Positions 15,201 to 28,500 of a DNA stretch of 64,000 nucleotides are shown here, piece after piece. This DNA comes from Toxotes chatareus (Eukaryota > Chordata > Actinopteri > Toxotidae), in NCBI GenBank assembly GCA_016801885.1, contig CM028901.1, positions 13,899,095 through 13,963,094 of the forward strand, given 5' to 3'. A program made the position numbers and the translations under genes. The stretch's first letter is position 1, and every line of letters starts with the position of its first letter. A model generated the notes under the pieces. It ran no database searches. It was given only the letters and a program-made list of their open reading frames with translations, and was not told the DNA's origin.

Positions 15201-16740
15201 AGTAAAGGATGCTTGACGTCACATGACAAAAGGAAAACTTTTGCATTTCATGTAATTACCACTCAGGTCTGAAAGCAGACTGTGAAGCAACAAAGTCCTA
15301 ATGCTTCAGTCATAACAACATGGACGGATGTGGCAAACTCTGAGTAGTTGTTACTGTAAAATGTTTTGAGTTTGACATGACCGAAGCTGAAACCACACTT
15401 TGCCACTGGGAGCAACAAACAGGGCTTGTGCTGCGGTGATGTAGCCTGAGCCCGACCCAAGGGTGGAAGTAATAAATTTCAATTACTCTCCTCATCTGCA
15501 ACCAACTGGTTTTTTTCTGTACTTGCAGTTTGTAATTTTGCTTCTAGGTATGTTTTGACCAAAGTATTTTTCTTTGCTACATTTCAAATTGCTTGCAGGC
15601 TCTTCATACACGTCATTAGCTGGCCAGCTGTAATCATATTGAATCAGTTGTGCTGATTCCAGTTTAGGTTGTTTATTTGGTTTATTTTATGGATCTTACT
15701 GAAGATCAGCTACTTGAAACTATGCCCCCCAATGTGAATCTGTTTATGTCCTGCAGGCTGTTGAGGTGTCCTCACCTGACAGAAAAGCATGTAATCCTTA
15801 AAGGAGAGTCAAAACGTAAAACTGAATCAGTCACAGATTTTCATGTGGCAAACGTTATATGAAACAATATTTATTTTGCGAGATGAGAACATCTGAAGGG
15901 AAACTCCACAGACTTCAGACATCAAAGTCTGTTTACAGGTCTTAGGGTTTAGTACTGCATATGAAAAAAAGTTTTATAAAGTCTTTTGTTTCTCCAGAGG
16001 GAGCTGTGTGAAGTCTGTGTTTATCCCCAAAAGATAAAGTAGCTTGACACCTTTTGATTGGACAACATTCAATTAAGTACAGTACCAAAACTGCAAGTGT
16101 TATACTAGTGCTAATAACTTTAAATAGGATGTATATACGTAAAATACTGATATTTATTAAAGTTGAAATGTATTTATTTGAAAAATTGTTTTAAAGATTG
16201 GTTTGTGTGTTTGTGGATTGAACCTTTATGAACATAAACTTAAAAATTGTCAAACACATTTGTGGATTTCGTTTTTACTTGTAGATGATGAAACATACAT
16301 TTGTCACCAATATTGAGCCTAATTTCTCTCCATATATGTGGAGTTAGGATGAGTTCACCTGACCTCTGCAGCCTGCTCCTCATCTCTGCTTCAAGCTTGT
16401 GGCTCATGACTACATTAGCTGCTACTAGCATGACACACCTGAATGTCCGAAAGAACTGTCCACAGTTGAGTTGCAATGTGGTTAAAGTGGGCGCCAAGTT
16501 TTACGAAAGGCAAAAAGTACATAGAAGAGAATACCTACATCCTACTCTGGTACATTTTGAGGTCAGCAACTTCAGTTCTACTCAAGTAATCTTTCACCAA
16601 ATCATCACGTTTACAGGAGTGGGACATTTTGGATCTGCTGCCATTGCTCTTTCCACCCCTGCACACCAAATAACACTTGGATGGCTCTGGCTTCACAGTG
16701 TGCTTCCAGTAAAGGAACTGGTGGTACCAGCCGCTTTCCA
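12260..16740. other. Gene-free stretch, candidate non-coding regulatory DNA
   Basis: No exon is supported. Positions 13,380-13,950 are non-repetitive, of moderate GC and dense in homeobox-like TAAT/ATTA cores, so they are a candidate conserved element. The 175-codon open frame at 16,301-16,828 ends in a translated CA microsatellite and shows no domain, so it is treated as chance. Confidence 0.35.
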
Positions 16741-16743
16741 GTT

Positions 16744-16745
<2 letters not shown>

Positions 16746-16781
<36 letters not shown>
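16746..16781. repeat. (CA)n microsatellite
   Basis: This is an uninterrupted CA dinucleotide tract of 18 units. A second tract of about 12 units follows at 16,888-16,911. Such arrays are usually length-polymorphic. Confidence 0.95.
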
Positions 16782-16783
<2 letters not shown>

Positions 16784-16887
16784 GTCAAACCACAACACAC
16801 TCACGTTGCCAGGAAGGGGTCAAATTAATGGCTGACTTTGCAGCTCTCGGGCAGACGCTCAAACACACAAATACACACTTGCAGTCT

Positions 16888-16911
16888 CACACACACACAC
16901 ACACACACACA
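16888..16911. repeat. (CA)n microsatellite
   Basis: This is a pure CA tract of 12 units close to the larger array at 16,746. Confidence 0.95.
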
Positions 16912-17574
16912 TGCACGCACTGAACGATTTCCATTCCACTTCTCCCCCCTTCTCCGCCCTTCCGCTCACTGCCACCCTCCGCTTTTTTTCTTGTTCTATC
17001 TCTAATTTGCATAATATACTCTCTGCCTCTGAAGCTCTGTGTGCACACAGACACACACACAGAACTGACAGATGGCACCACTGGCTTCAGACACAGTGCA
17101 GAGCGGGAATGCGAGAGGAATGAAGGGAAGAGGAGAATATTCTGGTAAAATAAACACATACACACACGCAATAATACCATAATTATCCTGGGCACTGGCC
17201 TTGGCACTAACCTGGGAAAACCCTGATGTGCCAACTCACTGCACCCGATGACCTACCAAAACCAGCAGGGGAGGGACACACTCACACATGCACACACATT
17301 TACCCGTGCACAGGCTTATTTATGCAAAGACATGCATGCATACACAAAGTCAGTTGAGAAGAAAGTACAAAATCTTGTGTACACAGACAAAATAAACCCA
17401 TCCGCCTCTTCCATGGCTTCTAATCAATTTCTTTCCTTTTCTCTCTCACCGCTCTTTCTATCTATTGGTTTTTTTGTTTGACGGTGTGGTGATGGTGGTT
17501 AGAGCGTGTCTGTGCTGTCGGGCTGAGTTATCCTCGTAAAGCTCTGGGCCTGATTATCCTGCAATGACTCATCC

Positions 17575-17614
17575 AGAGAGAGAGAGAGAGAGAACGAGAG
17601 ACAGAGAGAGAGAG
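17575..17614. repeat. (GA)n microsatellite, interrupted
   Basis: This is a GA dinucleotide array broken by ACG and CA interruptions: purine-only over most of its length on the plus strand. Confidence 0.9.
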
Positions 17615-18180
17615 GTGAACTCAGTGCACAAGAACCCAACAACCAGGCCACTGGATACATAGCTATAAACAGGGAGAGAGAACTAAGAGAAGTGGGCCTT
17701 GAAAAGCATCAAACGGTGCAATCTCAAGCTCGGGCATGAGAGAGCTCGACTAGAATGAGGACAAATCACACACACGTTTTTTTGTCACGGCAGACACACA
17801 CGACAGACAGACAGACGTCTATCATCTAACCTGTTTCTTTTCAGCTTGTTTATCATAGCCGCACAAGATGGGCTCGCTGGCTACCGAGTGCCGGCGTTCC
17901 TGATGCGATTCTCACCAAGCGGTACATGTCAGGTCATATAATTAAGTTGCTAATGTAGTCAGTAATCACAGATATAGAGGAAAATAACAAAAACAACAGG
18001 CTGTCGCAGGCAGATCTGCAGCCGGCAGGCTTTGTTGACGCCACAAGAGCTGCCATCGTCGGGATAAAGTTGCATAACATCTCCTGCACTACACAAGGGG
18101 AGGGGGTGACATTTAGAATTGGCCAGGCGGGGGGTCCGGAGGGGCGACAAACACATGTTGACATGCACACACATGCCTTC

Positions 18181-18220
18181 ACTCACTCACACACTCACAC
18201 ACTCACACACACACACACAC
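18181..18220. repeat. (CA)n / CACT microsatellite
   Basis: CACT-type units grade into a pure CA array. Confidence 0.9.
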
Positions 18221-18249
18221 AATTCCATACACAAGCATTCACACTTTTT

Positions 18250-21200
18250 AGTTAAGTTTATCTAATTAAATATGTATCGATAAAGTTGAAGTATTTGTGA
18301 TATTTCAGGAGAATTCCCACCTTTGCACACACATGATTCCACAGCTCTCAGGCCTCTATACTCCCGCACTTTAGTGGAGACTTTATAACATGAGTGGGTT
18401 TTGCCTACACTTCCTACTTACTCACATGACACATTCACAGCATTCATAGCATATATACTCACAAACATATGCAAGCACCCACAAGAATGTGAAACCATTT
18501 TTGAAAGTTATGCGTCACCATAACTTTTTTATCAAGTATTTTTACCTGATGAGGTTCTTATGTTTTTCTCAAATATAATTTCCAGAGTAATATTTACTCC
18601 GTTTGAGCTGAATAGTTCAGAAGGCCTTCCACTTATGCACATGAACACACACACATACACATATCTGTTGAGCCTGATTGAACAGGACTGGGCGGCGTTC
18701 TCACAGCACTAACTGTCACTACAGTGAGAGGTCAAACAGAAACAGTAACACAGCTTATATAAGTCACAATAACAGGCACAAAGGGGGAGAGAGGGCAAGA
18801 GAGGTGTGGGTGTGTGAATGTGTGTGTTCGCAAGGAGAGATTCTCAGAATAACAGCTGATTTTCTGTTTTGTTTTCCACAATCAGTTTCTCACTAATCAC
18901 TCAATAATCTTCCCTAAGTGAGAGTTACATCATCATCTAACTTCAAAAATCAGAATTACTTCTCTCTCTGCATCTCTTCCTGTACTCTCCCGAGACTGTA
19001 ACCAAAAAGCACTGAGCCTTTGGTATGTAGTAAGCACTGACTGCCATTTGAGGGGTGGTGGTGTTAGAATATGGTTTTTATTTTTGGGATGAGCTACTGG
19101 CTAAAACGCATCATAGCCCTGCGCAGGCTATGGTCAATGATACAAGACATTGGTTCTGCTTTTTCAAAAAGCCCATGCAGCATTGGTTATATACTATTTT
19201 AAGACATCTTTTCCTAAACCTTGATCATTTGTGGAGACCTGTCGTGCTGTTAGGACTCTATTCCACTTGTAAAGTGGAAGCTAGCTTGTTAACAATAGCC
19301 TTGACTCCAATGTGATGTTACACTTTCCTTGTTATGGTTTTTCGTCACCTGCTGAGTCATTGTCAGCTCCCGCAAAATCATCTGGGACAAACACAGAGAA
19401 ACAAAGGAAGGAGGCCTAGCAACAGTTTGCTGCCCATCTTTCATGGGTAATGAATAACCATGCTGTCAAATCTCACAGCAGTGCGTGGCCCTGTTAATAA
19501 ATAAAACTGGCATTTTAGCAGATACCCACCCCTGAATGGGGGCGTTACTGTAAACCTACCTTAAAATAACCACAGATACATATCAGTGCACATCTTGCAG
19601 AGCAGGTAATCAAATTAGAGTCTGTCATGTGTTTACTGTGCATTGAGATTTTTGTTCCTGACTTTAGCCTTTAAGGCACAGTGTAGAGGAAGTTTGTGGA
19701 ACTAATATTTCCCCTCTTGGTGTCATTCAATAACCTGCAAGCTTCATAACTCACTCGACTACACCAATGAAGCGAACATGAATTGTAATAAAATATCAAT
19801 AAAATTTAAGTAGTGAAATAAATCAACCTGGTGAAAATGTCCTTTATCGCCACCTGTCACCTAAGCTGGTGGATTAATGAGGGAAACCAGTCAGCAGATT
19901 AAGTGCATTCATAAATCAACTTCCTTCCTGTGTTTAGAAAAAAAAAAACCAAATCCTGCCTAAAGACAACAAAATCCTTAATGACAACTGTAAAACTATT
20001 CTTATTATTACAATACTGACAACTACAAATGGAAATAAAGTTATTGATTAAAGTGGCAGAACTGAGACTGACAGGACATTTAAAATCACAGCATCATGAT
20101 TTCAGAGGCCCAGATTTGGATTGCAGGCAAGGTGTTACGAAAGTAAATAAAAAAAGAAGAAAAAGCAGAATCTGATAAGTCCAAGACTGATTCAGAGAGA
20201 CAGCTTACAGGGGAGGGGTAGAGAGTGTAACGTCATGTCACAAGAGGACAGAAGGCCAACAGAGGGGGAGAGAGAACGAGGTGTAGATGGGCGAGAGGAA
20301 GAAGGAGGGAGCTTTTCTATAAGCAGAAGCTAAAGAGGTCAGACTGCTAGTTTTTGGGTCAAAGCGCATTAATCAAGCAGTCGCACTGAGCCGCTGTCCT
20401 GGGCCCCGTGGCGAAGCAGCAATGTGGACAGGCTTCTACCAACTGTGACCACACATTAGGCACTTACTGCGAGCCATATAGACACTGCTCAAGGCGTCAA
20501 CACATAAGGTTGCCCTTTATTCTAATTCACAACATATAGGGGACACACACACAAACACACACACCCACATCTAAAGAAGCCGGCAGCCAGCAGAGGGGTG
20601 TGTGTGCTGACTGGCAAATGTTAACCTTAACTCTCATCAGTAATGGTCCCAGGAACACAGCTGAAGGCGTAAACAGAGGTAACACATACACAACATGGTA
20701 TGGAATATATATGAGACGAGAGTGATTTGCAAGTCACTGAGTTGTCAGCAGGGCAAAACTGCATGAACTGCTTTATTTCCATGTCACATTCCTGCAGTTC
20801 TTAAGCCGGCGACTAGTCTGAGAGAGAAAGAACAATCCCAACTCACTGCCACTCCCTGGCTTTTTCCCAAGCTTTCATCCAAGCCTCATGGTCTTCATCA
20901 GCAGATGTTGTTTTTCTCTCAGCTGTCCTGGAGATGGCTCCATTGACATACAAAGCTCAGTAGTAGTTATGATTTAATTCATAGCATTTTTTTTGGGGGG
21001 GCTCTTATGCGTTCTGACCTTGGACATTGTAGGAACCAGACAATCCCAACTCAAGGTTCACTTTTGGCAGATGGAGTTTAGTTAGTTGTCAAGGAGACGG
21101 ATCTGTTGACATGTGACCTCAGAAGCTATTAAACACGTTAGAGTTGAAAGACCTAGAAAAACCTAGCGATTGGGCCTTGAGTTGGATGTTTTATGAAACT

Positions 21201-22680
21201 ACTACATTCATGTCAACAATGAACTTTGATTCATTCATTTTAGTTTTGATTATATACTTTTATGGGATACAGTGGCTTCTTTGCACTTGAACCATATTTG
21301 GGGTAATAAGACATCTAAAGAAAAGATTACTTTTTTATACAGGGTAATACAGGTGAAATTTTTACATTCAAGCACTGTTTACTGCTGATTTAATGTGATT
21401 AATCCAACATTTTAATGGCACAATTGCCTTTTGGCTACTTCTGAATTACTTCCATTCATTTGCCATCACTGTTTGGCTAAATGTGACAGATGCTTGAGTG
21501 GCAACTACTACAGAACTAAACATGCCACTTTCACCTCATCCATAAACTATGCTCTGAGTAAAGAGCCAAAATGTGACTTGGAAAAAGGAGGACTAATCTT
21601 TCAAGGACAAAAAATACCCAACTGAACTGAAAGCAGCCATTAGACAAAAGAGACAAGAGAGCAAGAGAAAAAGGCAAATATCTTTCCAATTATCAGCTCT
21701 GGAGCATGTTCTTAAGAGCGAGCTGAAAAGACAGGTTATTAAGCTTTAATGCATCACAGCATAGGAACCATTCAAGGCCTTCTCCCTCATTAGACCTACC
21801 ACCAGCCTCGCGGCATGTGTGTGTGTGTACGTAGGCGCACGCGTGCAAGTACGCACAGCTAAGCACCTCACACACTACTAAACACTTAAACACTGGTAAT
21901 GAGAGTGTGAGTGCTGGCTAGTCCGCTTACAGAAGGAATAATTGCAGATTTAGCCAACAAGGGCATTTTCATCCCCCTGTATAGATGGGATTAGCTCACA
22001 TACAGAAAACAGGACTCACATTTTCCTAATAAAACCACTCAACGGGAGTGAAAAAGTTGTTGGAGCTGTGCCCAGTGAGTGTATATAATGTGTATGAAAG
22101 CATTTGGTAAATCCTTCAGCAAAACAGGGAAAAACATCTAATTACATTTTTCTGAATGTAACATTCTTTTCATGTTAAAAAAAAAAAAAATTGGTGTTAC
22201 ATCTGAAGGTAATGCTTGTAGGAAAAATACTACAGTGCAACAATTCCTTGTGGAATTTGGGCCTGATTTCTGACTTCCAATCTTTGCCTTTTTCTTCTCA
22301 AAGCAAACAACATGATGAAATTTCTGCGGATGATATATTGCCCAGGTTGATGTCTGCGTATTAGTTTGTAGTGTGGGTTGATTCCACAAACAAAGCCAGA
22401 ATTGATTCTCCTTATTGAAATCCACCACATAATATCTGAGGGAATCCATCTGCCCAGGAAGCTCTATAAATAAAAGGATCAAAAAAGTGATATGAAAGTG
22501 GAGAGCGGAGAAAGGAAGAGGAAAAACAAGAGCCACTATGGAAGAGGAGGCACCTAAATGATTTGGCCTGCGTGTGAAGCCACTTGGTGTGCTGGGACTC
22601 TCACGCAGCCAGCCACTGCCATATGAACACATTAGCAGGACAAAACACCATCTAACATCCAGTCCAAGTCCTGAGGATCA
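18250..22680. other. Gene-free stretch
   Basis: I see no supported exon or RNA gene. Small CA-rich and A-rich tracts occur, for example at 20,540 and 22,176. The tail-like sequence near 22,080-22,120 weakly resembles a SINE 3' end but is too diverged to call. Confidence 0.35.
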
Positions 22681-22689
22681 ATGAAGAAG

Positions 22690-23360
22690 TATTGGCTGTG
22701 GAGCTTCTGCTCAGTCAGCCACTAACTCTCCTTCTGTCCATTCCTGCATCGAGTGATCATCACCACGTGTACACACTGTTGCCCTGATTCTGATGAGGAT
22801 GATTTTCCATAGATGGGATGATTAATGCGCCTGCTCTAAGATTCTGAGTGAGATTGATGCTGCCCGCTACCCCCTCCATGCCTAATCTTTCATCCTTACA
22901 GTAAATATGACACAGTGTCCATATGCACACAAAACAGCCTGATTACAAACAGCTTGCAAGCCCTCATCCCTTTTAATGATTACATCCAAAGGCACTCTCT
23001 CAGTCAAACGGCTGTTTCCCTTAATGAAATTAGCTGATCGCACTATCTGCCTCCACTGAGTGCGAGGTAAGGAGTTTCCACGCGGGTCATTCGGCTAAGT
23101 AACCCTCGTTAAGCAACTCTAATGCAAATGAGATGCAAATCTGGCTAAAACGGAACACTGGTTAATTTGGCCTCCTGACATTGCAAACAGTCACAGGGGG
23201 ATCTAATGCAAATTACATGCAAATGACAACTGACGGTCTTTGTCTCTGTTGGCTAAAGGGTAGGAGCCTATGGGTTCGGGTTCACGACTGGTTTTGTCTA
23301 TGCAAATATTTGATGTATCCAAGTGGAACTAAAGAAAGTAAATACCCAGTGGAGAGCGAG
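22690..23360. promoter_or_regulatory. Candidate enhancer with POU-octamer cluster
   Basis: Five perfect copies of the POU octamer ATGCAAAT lie on the plus strand at 23,122, 23,133, 23,206, 23,217 and 23,300 (8 bases each), within 186 bases. Two are paired at 23,122/23,133 and two at 23,206/23,217. Both pairs have start-to-start spacing of exactly 11 bases and the same leading TA, so they form a duplicated composite site. The flanking DNA is non-repetitive and rich in TAAT cores, as expected of a developmental enhancer. Octamers bind Oct1/Oct2/Brn/Pit-type POU factors. The target gene is unknown and enhancer activity is inference. Confidence 0.45.
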
Positions 23361-25010
23361 GTGGAGTAGCAGAGGAGGTTCACAACAGGTCAGGAGGCTG
23401 TCATCACAACAGCTGAGGCATTATACACCCACACCACGCGGCCCGGCGCAAGAGACGGAAAAATAGAAACCTCAAACCAGAGAACAAGAGGGAAGTAGAC
23501 ATTACATTCCAACCGCTCCACTGTGTACCAAAGCCAAGACCCAGCTGTGTGTGATCCAGCCAACTCCTACATCATCTGGAGTCATGCCTCATATATTCAC
23601 TCCTGAGATCCAACCCTACAGTACAAAGCCCACATATAAATATGGCAATCTGGGCAGAGTTGTATTAACACTTGACAGAGGGTGCATTTAAAGCCAAAGC
23701 CTCCTGTGAAGAGGTCAAACCTTTGTACAGACAAGCCCCTAAAGGCCATGTGACAGAGGAAAATCACTTTCTCTAATGCTCAGTCCATACACCGACCTAC
23801 AGTATGGATTCCTGCAGACAGGAGAAGTTAATTGATCCTTCTCCATCCTCTCTCAGCCATCCACAGAGGAGGAAAGTAAGTAGTGGCAGCATCTAGTATG
23901 CACCTTTTCTGATGAAATGCTGTTTCTCATCTTTTTTGTGTCCATTTAAATTCTGCACTTTCCTCACACTTTCAACACTAAACCCAATCAAAAAAAACAA
24001 CAACTTTAATTTAAAAATGTATTTTTCCAAATTCAAGCACTGCCTTCTTCTCATCCACACAGCAATTATGTAATAACAGGTCAACAGGCAGACTCCTAAT
24101 CCAAAGGCATAAATAAATTCTGCAGCCTTCAATTGTCTAAATTTTGGAGGACAAAAGTGCATCCTTTGCAGGTTTCAGAATCTCAAAGTCGACTGCAGAT
24201 CAACTGCTCCTGGCTCCAGGCTCAGAGCACCTGCTATGGTGTGATGCTGAATCCACTGTAAACTATATTCTTTGAAGAGGAGGATTGCATTTATCCTATG
24301 AGTCCTCAGTTGACTGAAGGCCACCCTTGAAGCAGTACAGCTAAAGAATGAGACACATGGACGTAACCTTAGATAACTCATGCTGTACTGAGCTTTGTTT
24401 ATGTGTGTACGAAAAAGGAAAAACCCACAAACAATGCTCTGATGTGACCTCAATTATGTCTACACAGTGTGAGTAGTAGTATGAAGATGATATGTTTTGA
24501 GAAGAAGATACTGAAGAAAAAAAGAAACATTCTTTTCTATGACTTCTACTGAGTGTTTTGTTTCTATAGTTGACTATTTGTAGACTACTGATGCACCACC
24601 AATGCACCAGCATTTAAAATGGAGTAATTACCAGCAGAATCAGTTCATTTAAATGGAATAAATACAATCAGAGGTGCTGCTCACTGCTCAGTTGTTGAGT
24701 TCAACTTTTGGTGAACACTGACATGGTGTGTATACAATGTGCATGAAAGCATCTGCCAGTACCGTTTGCTATTGTTGCATCGCTGAAAAATAACAAACCA
24801 TCTTTACATTGCTGACCTTTGAAGGGACGGAGAACCGGAGAGTCCAAAATGGATAATGCTATTGATGCATATTAGCTGTGTGTCACCATCACTTTTATTT
24901 AACCTCCCTCTGTCGGAGAATAAACTGCTCCACAAAGGAGACATGAGACAGGATTGGATGGCACGAGTATGCCTCCTACATGAAATGCGTGCACCTATTC
25001 TCCCCTTAGC
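23361..25010. other. Gene-free stretch left of the retrotransposon
   Basis: I recognise no exon. A stretch near 24,720-24,770 loosely resembles the 3' tail of tRNA-derived SINEs, but too weakly to call. Confidence 0.35.
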
Positions 25011-25014
25011 AACA
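25011..25014. repeat. Candidate target-site duplication (left)
   Basis: AACA precedes the left LTR and recurs at 31,800-31,803 directly after the right LTR. Four bases is within the 4-6 bp range of BEL/Pao elements, but a match this short could be chance and the LTR edge is ambiguous by a few bases. Confidence 0.4.
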
Positions 25015-25570
25015 CTATTCTGCCCTTGTAAGAATGTGCTGAACTCAAACGTGGCAGATAGCTAACAGATTCTCACTGAAACATTGCAGAGTCTTCAGGT
25101 ACGTTTTTGATGCTTTAACTGAGAAGAATTTTTTTGTAAAACTGGAATATAAAAGATAATGAAAAAAAAATATGTCAGACTTCGTTTTGCCTGTTTCTTG
25201 TGTAATCATAAATACAAACTCATAAACATAAACTGAAATTATTATTTTCGTCACACAACATGCGTGGTAAAAAAGCAGTTAGCTTTGTGCTAACATAACA
25301 GAAAAACCCATCGACGGATTAGCGTCGGTCGTGCTATTAACTTAATAAACTCAAATCAAAGCGGGACACCATAACGGTAAGTCATACAGGTAATCTACAT
25401 AACAATAATATTACTCAGAGTATGTCCTTTCCAGGTACAGCACGAAGAAAAATGACCGTAAGTGGAGACAACAACTTGACCAACGCTAAAAGTTTGAACT
25501 ACAGAAGCCCGTAGGGACAAACAGTGCAGCAATGTAAACAGTCCCCCGACACTCTTAAAGGGGCAGCACA
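25015..25570 (-). repeat. 3' LTR of the BEL/Pao element
   Basis: It aligns nearly end to end with 31,249-31,799. Its plus-strand left part starts CTATTCTGCCCTTGTAAG and its right part ends in GGGGCAGCACA. On the element's own strand it begins TGTGC; the other edge is either after CA (25,021) or a few bases farther out (25,015). Confidence 0.85.
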
Positions 25571-25578
25571 TTCCCCGC

Positions 25579-28500
25579 CTAGTATAATGCTATACCACTA
25601 TGTACTACTATAAGCAGTAACACTACATCTGTTGCAGGCTGTAAATACACTTTGGGGGAACCACCTTTAACAACCCTGACTTCCACTTTGCGGACTCTGT
25701 TGTCCTGGCCTGGAAAGGTGTTAACTATGAATCCCGTAGGCCATTCATTTCGTTTGGTTTGGCTGTCTTTTAAGAGCACAGTGTCTCCAGTTTGCAGGTT
25801 AGGTTGTTCTCCTTGCCATTTCCTTCTTGGCTGGAGTGTCGCCAGGTACTCTTGACGCCATCACTTCCAGAATGAATCAGCGAGTCCCTGGACCTGCTTC
25901 CACTGATTCCGGTAGAGGTCCTTAAGATCAAGGTCTCCTGATGGGGCAGACACAGAGTCAACCTTCTCCATATGAACCACTCTTGTGACCAAACAGGTGA
26001 ACATGACAACCCAGTGCTTACTTTCTGTGAGGCGTCCTCTTGTACGACGAGCACAGACGGACCATGGTCCAAACACATCTAATTCGACCTGGGTGACCGG
26101 CTCCTTCCGTGATCTGCCCTGGTGTGCAACTCGCTTGTGATAATACTGCACCAACAATGTAGCAATGTGGCTGTTTTTAGGGATAATTATGGGATGTTTC
26201 TCTTCCCAGGAGATTGCAGCTGATGTCATGCGGCCGCCAATCCTCAGCACACCATCCGTATCCAGGATGGGATTGAGCTTCCGGAGAGGGCTATGTTTTG
26301 AGACAATTTCTCCTTTGGCCAGGTTCCTGAGATCCTCTTTAAAGGCCTCTTGCTGCACAGTTCAAACAACTACTGTTTTTGCCTGCGTAAGCTCATCTGC
26401 TTTTGGCGTATCTCCCTCCAGAGCTGTAGCACGGGATCTGACCTTCTGAATGAGCTTAGCTAATCCATGTGTCAGCCTTTTCCAGCTAGAAAAGCGTGTG
26501 TACCTGTGTGAACCAAGCAGCATTGCAGAAGTTCTTGTAGCAAAGGTTGCAACCAATGGACGCACGTCTGTATCCATGTCCAGTTCCACAAGCTCAAAGG
26601 AGTCTGACTGAGTAGGAGTAGCTCTGTCGTTTTTCTTGAGAAAAGAGGGTTCTGAAAACCAATTTGTTTCTGTCAGGGGTGCAGCTTGTACTGGTCATGT
26701 GTCGTGATCTGCAGGATTGTGGTCTGTGCTGACAAAGTACCACTGTTGTGGGTGTGACAACTTCCAGATGCGTGCGACTCTGTTAGCGACATACACATAG
26801 AACAGAGGTGTCAAACCTGTTCCACAAAGGGCCGTGTGGCTGCAGGTATTTGTTCCAACCAATCAAGAGCACACAGTTTGACCAATCAACTGTCTGAAGA
26901 CTGAGATCAGTTGATTAAATGAGTCCAGTGTGCTGCTGCTTGGTTGGAACAAAAACCTGCAGCCACATGGCCCTTTGTGGAACAGTTTTGACACCTCTGA
27001 CATAGAACCTCCGGTTGGTGTTGTAGATATAGCCTAGTACAACTCTAGAGTCAGTGTAAAACTTCACTGAGTGAATCTTGATGTCTAGCTCATCCACTAA
27101 CATGTCGGCGAGCTAGACTGCGAGCACAGCAGCACAAAGCTCCAGGCGAGGCACAGTATGGGAGTGATGTGGTGCTAATTTTGATTTTCCTATGCAGAAT
27201 CCTACATGACTGTGTCCTTCGTCGTCGACAGCTCTGAGGAAGGCCACTGCAGAGATAGCTGTGTTTGATGCGTCGGAGAAGACACATAGTTCCCTGTGCT
27301 GTGTGGATAGCAGGGACACAGGTAGGTATGGTCTTGGTATGTGAAGTTGCTCAAGAGCTTTGAGTGAGTCTTTCCAAGACCTCCACTGAGTTTCTTTTTC
27401 ACCAGGTATCCCAGTCATAATATTCTGTGCACAGATCTCTGACAATAGCCTTGCCTTGTACTGTTATTGGAGCCACAAATCCCAGCGGGTCGAATACACT
27501 GTTGACTGTAGAGAGAATGCCCCTATCTCCTTTAGAGGAGAATGCCCCTACGAGTGAATGCTTCTCCTCTTTAGAGACAAGGAAAGTGAAGCTGTCATTT
27601 TGAAGGTGCCAGTTAAGAACCAAACTTCTCTGCAGGGGTAGAGGATCCACACCTAGCTTGAGGTCTTTCAGTTCTTTAGCACGTTCTTCGGGCAGAAATG
27701 CATCCATCCATCACTGCATTATGGTTGGATGCTATTTTGTGCAGTCGTATGTTTGAGTCGGCTAACATTTCTTTGGTCTTTTTCAGGACTTTCAGGATGC
27801 CGTTGTCGTCAGTGGGGAATGAGGTAAGTCCGCCATCAACATAAAAGTTCCTGAGAATGAACTGTTTTGCCTCTGTGCCATATTCTTCGTGATCTTGCAG
27901 GGCCATTCTCCTCAAACCATATATGGCGACAGCAGCACAGGGGCTATTGCCAAAAACGTGTACAGTCATGCGATACTCTGATCTTTTTTGTGGGGTCATT
28001 GTCCTCAAACCAGAGGAAGTGGAGGACTCCCAAAAGCATGTTATTCAGATCAGGGCCACTTAACAGGATGTCGTTAAGGGAGACGCCGTCATGCTTGCCA
28101 CTGGAGTCGAACACTGCTTGCACCTGGCCTGGCTTGTCTGGATGATAAACTCCAAAGATTGGTAAGTACCAACACTCTTGTTCTTTGGTGAGTGGTGGGG
28201 CTGGTTCAGTACGACCTGCCTCAAAGATCTTCTGCATGAAGGAAACCATGTGTTCTTTCATCTCAGGCTTTCTCTCAAGCATGCAGCGTAACATCGCAAG
28301 ACGCTTGACTGCTTGCTTTCTGTTGTTAGGGAATCTACGCCTAGGTTCCCTGAAGGGTAGTGGTGCCACCCAACTGTTGGAATCATCCCAGTCCATTATT
28401 TCCAGGAAGGCTTGGTCTTCTACAGACATGTGCTTATTGTCGTCCGGTGTTTGCTGGAAGACTCCTTTGCCAAGGCTATCATCTTCATCAAACAGGTCTT

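Noticed and set aside
16301..16828. 175-codon open frame
   Set aside because: Its end is a translated CA microsatellite (His-Thr repeats), there is no domain, no good splice context, and other frames over it are also open.
22080..24770. Two short tail-like sequences (about 22,080-22,120 and 24,720-24,770) resembling SINE 3' ends
   Set aside because: The match is only to a recalled GAAAGCATCTGCC-type tail; no promoter boxes or body were seen, so no SINE is called.
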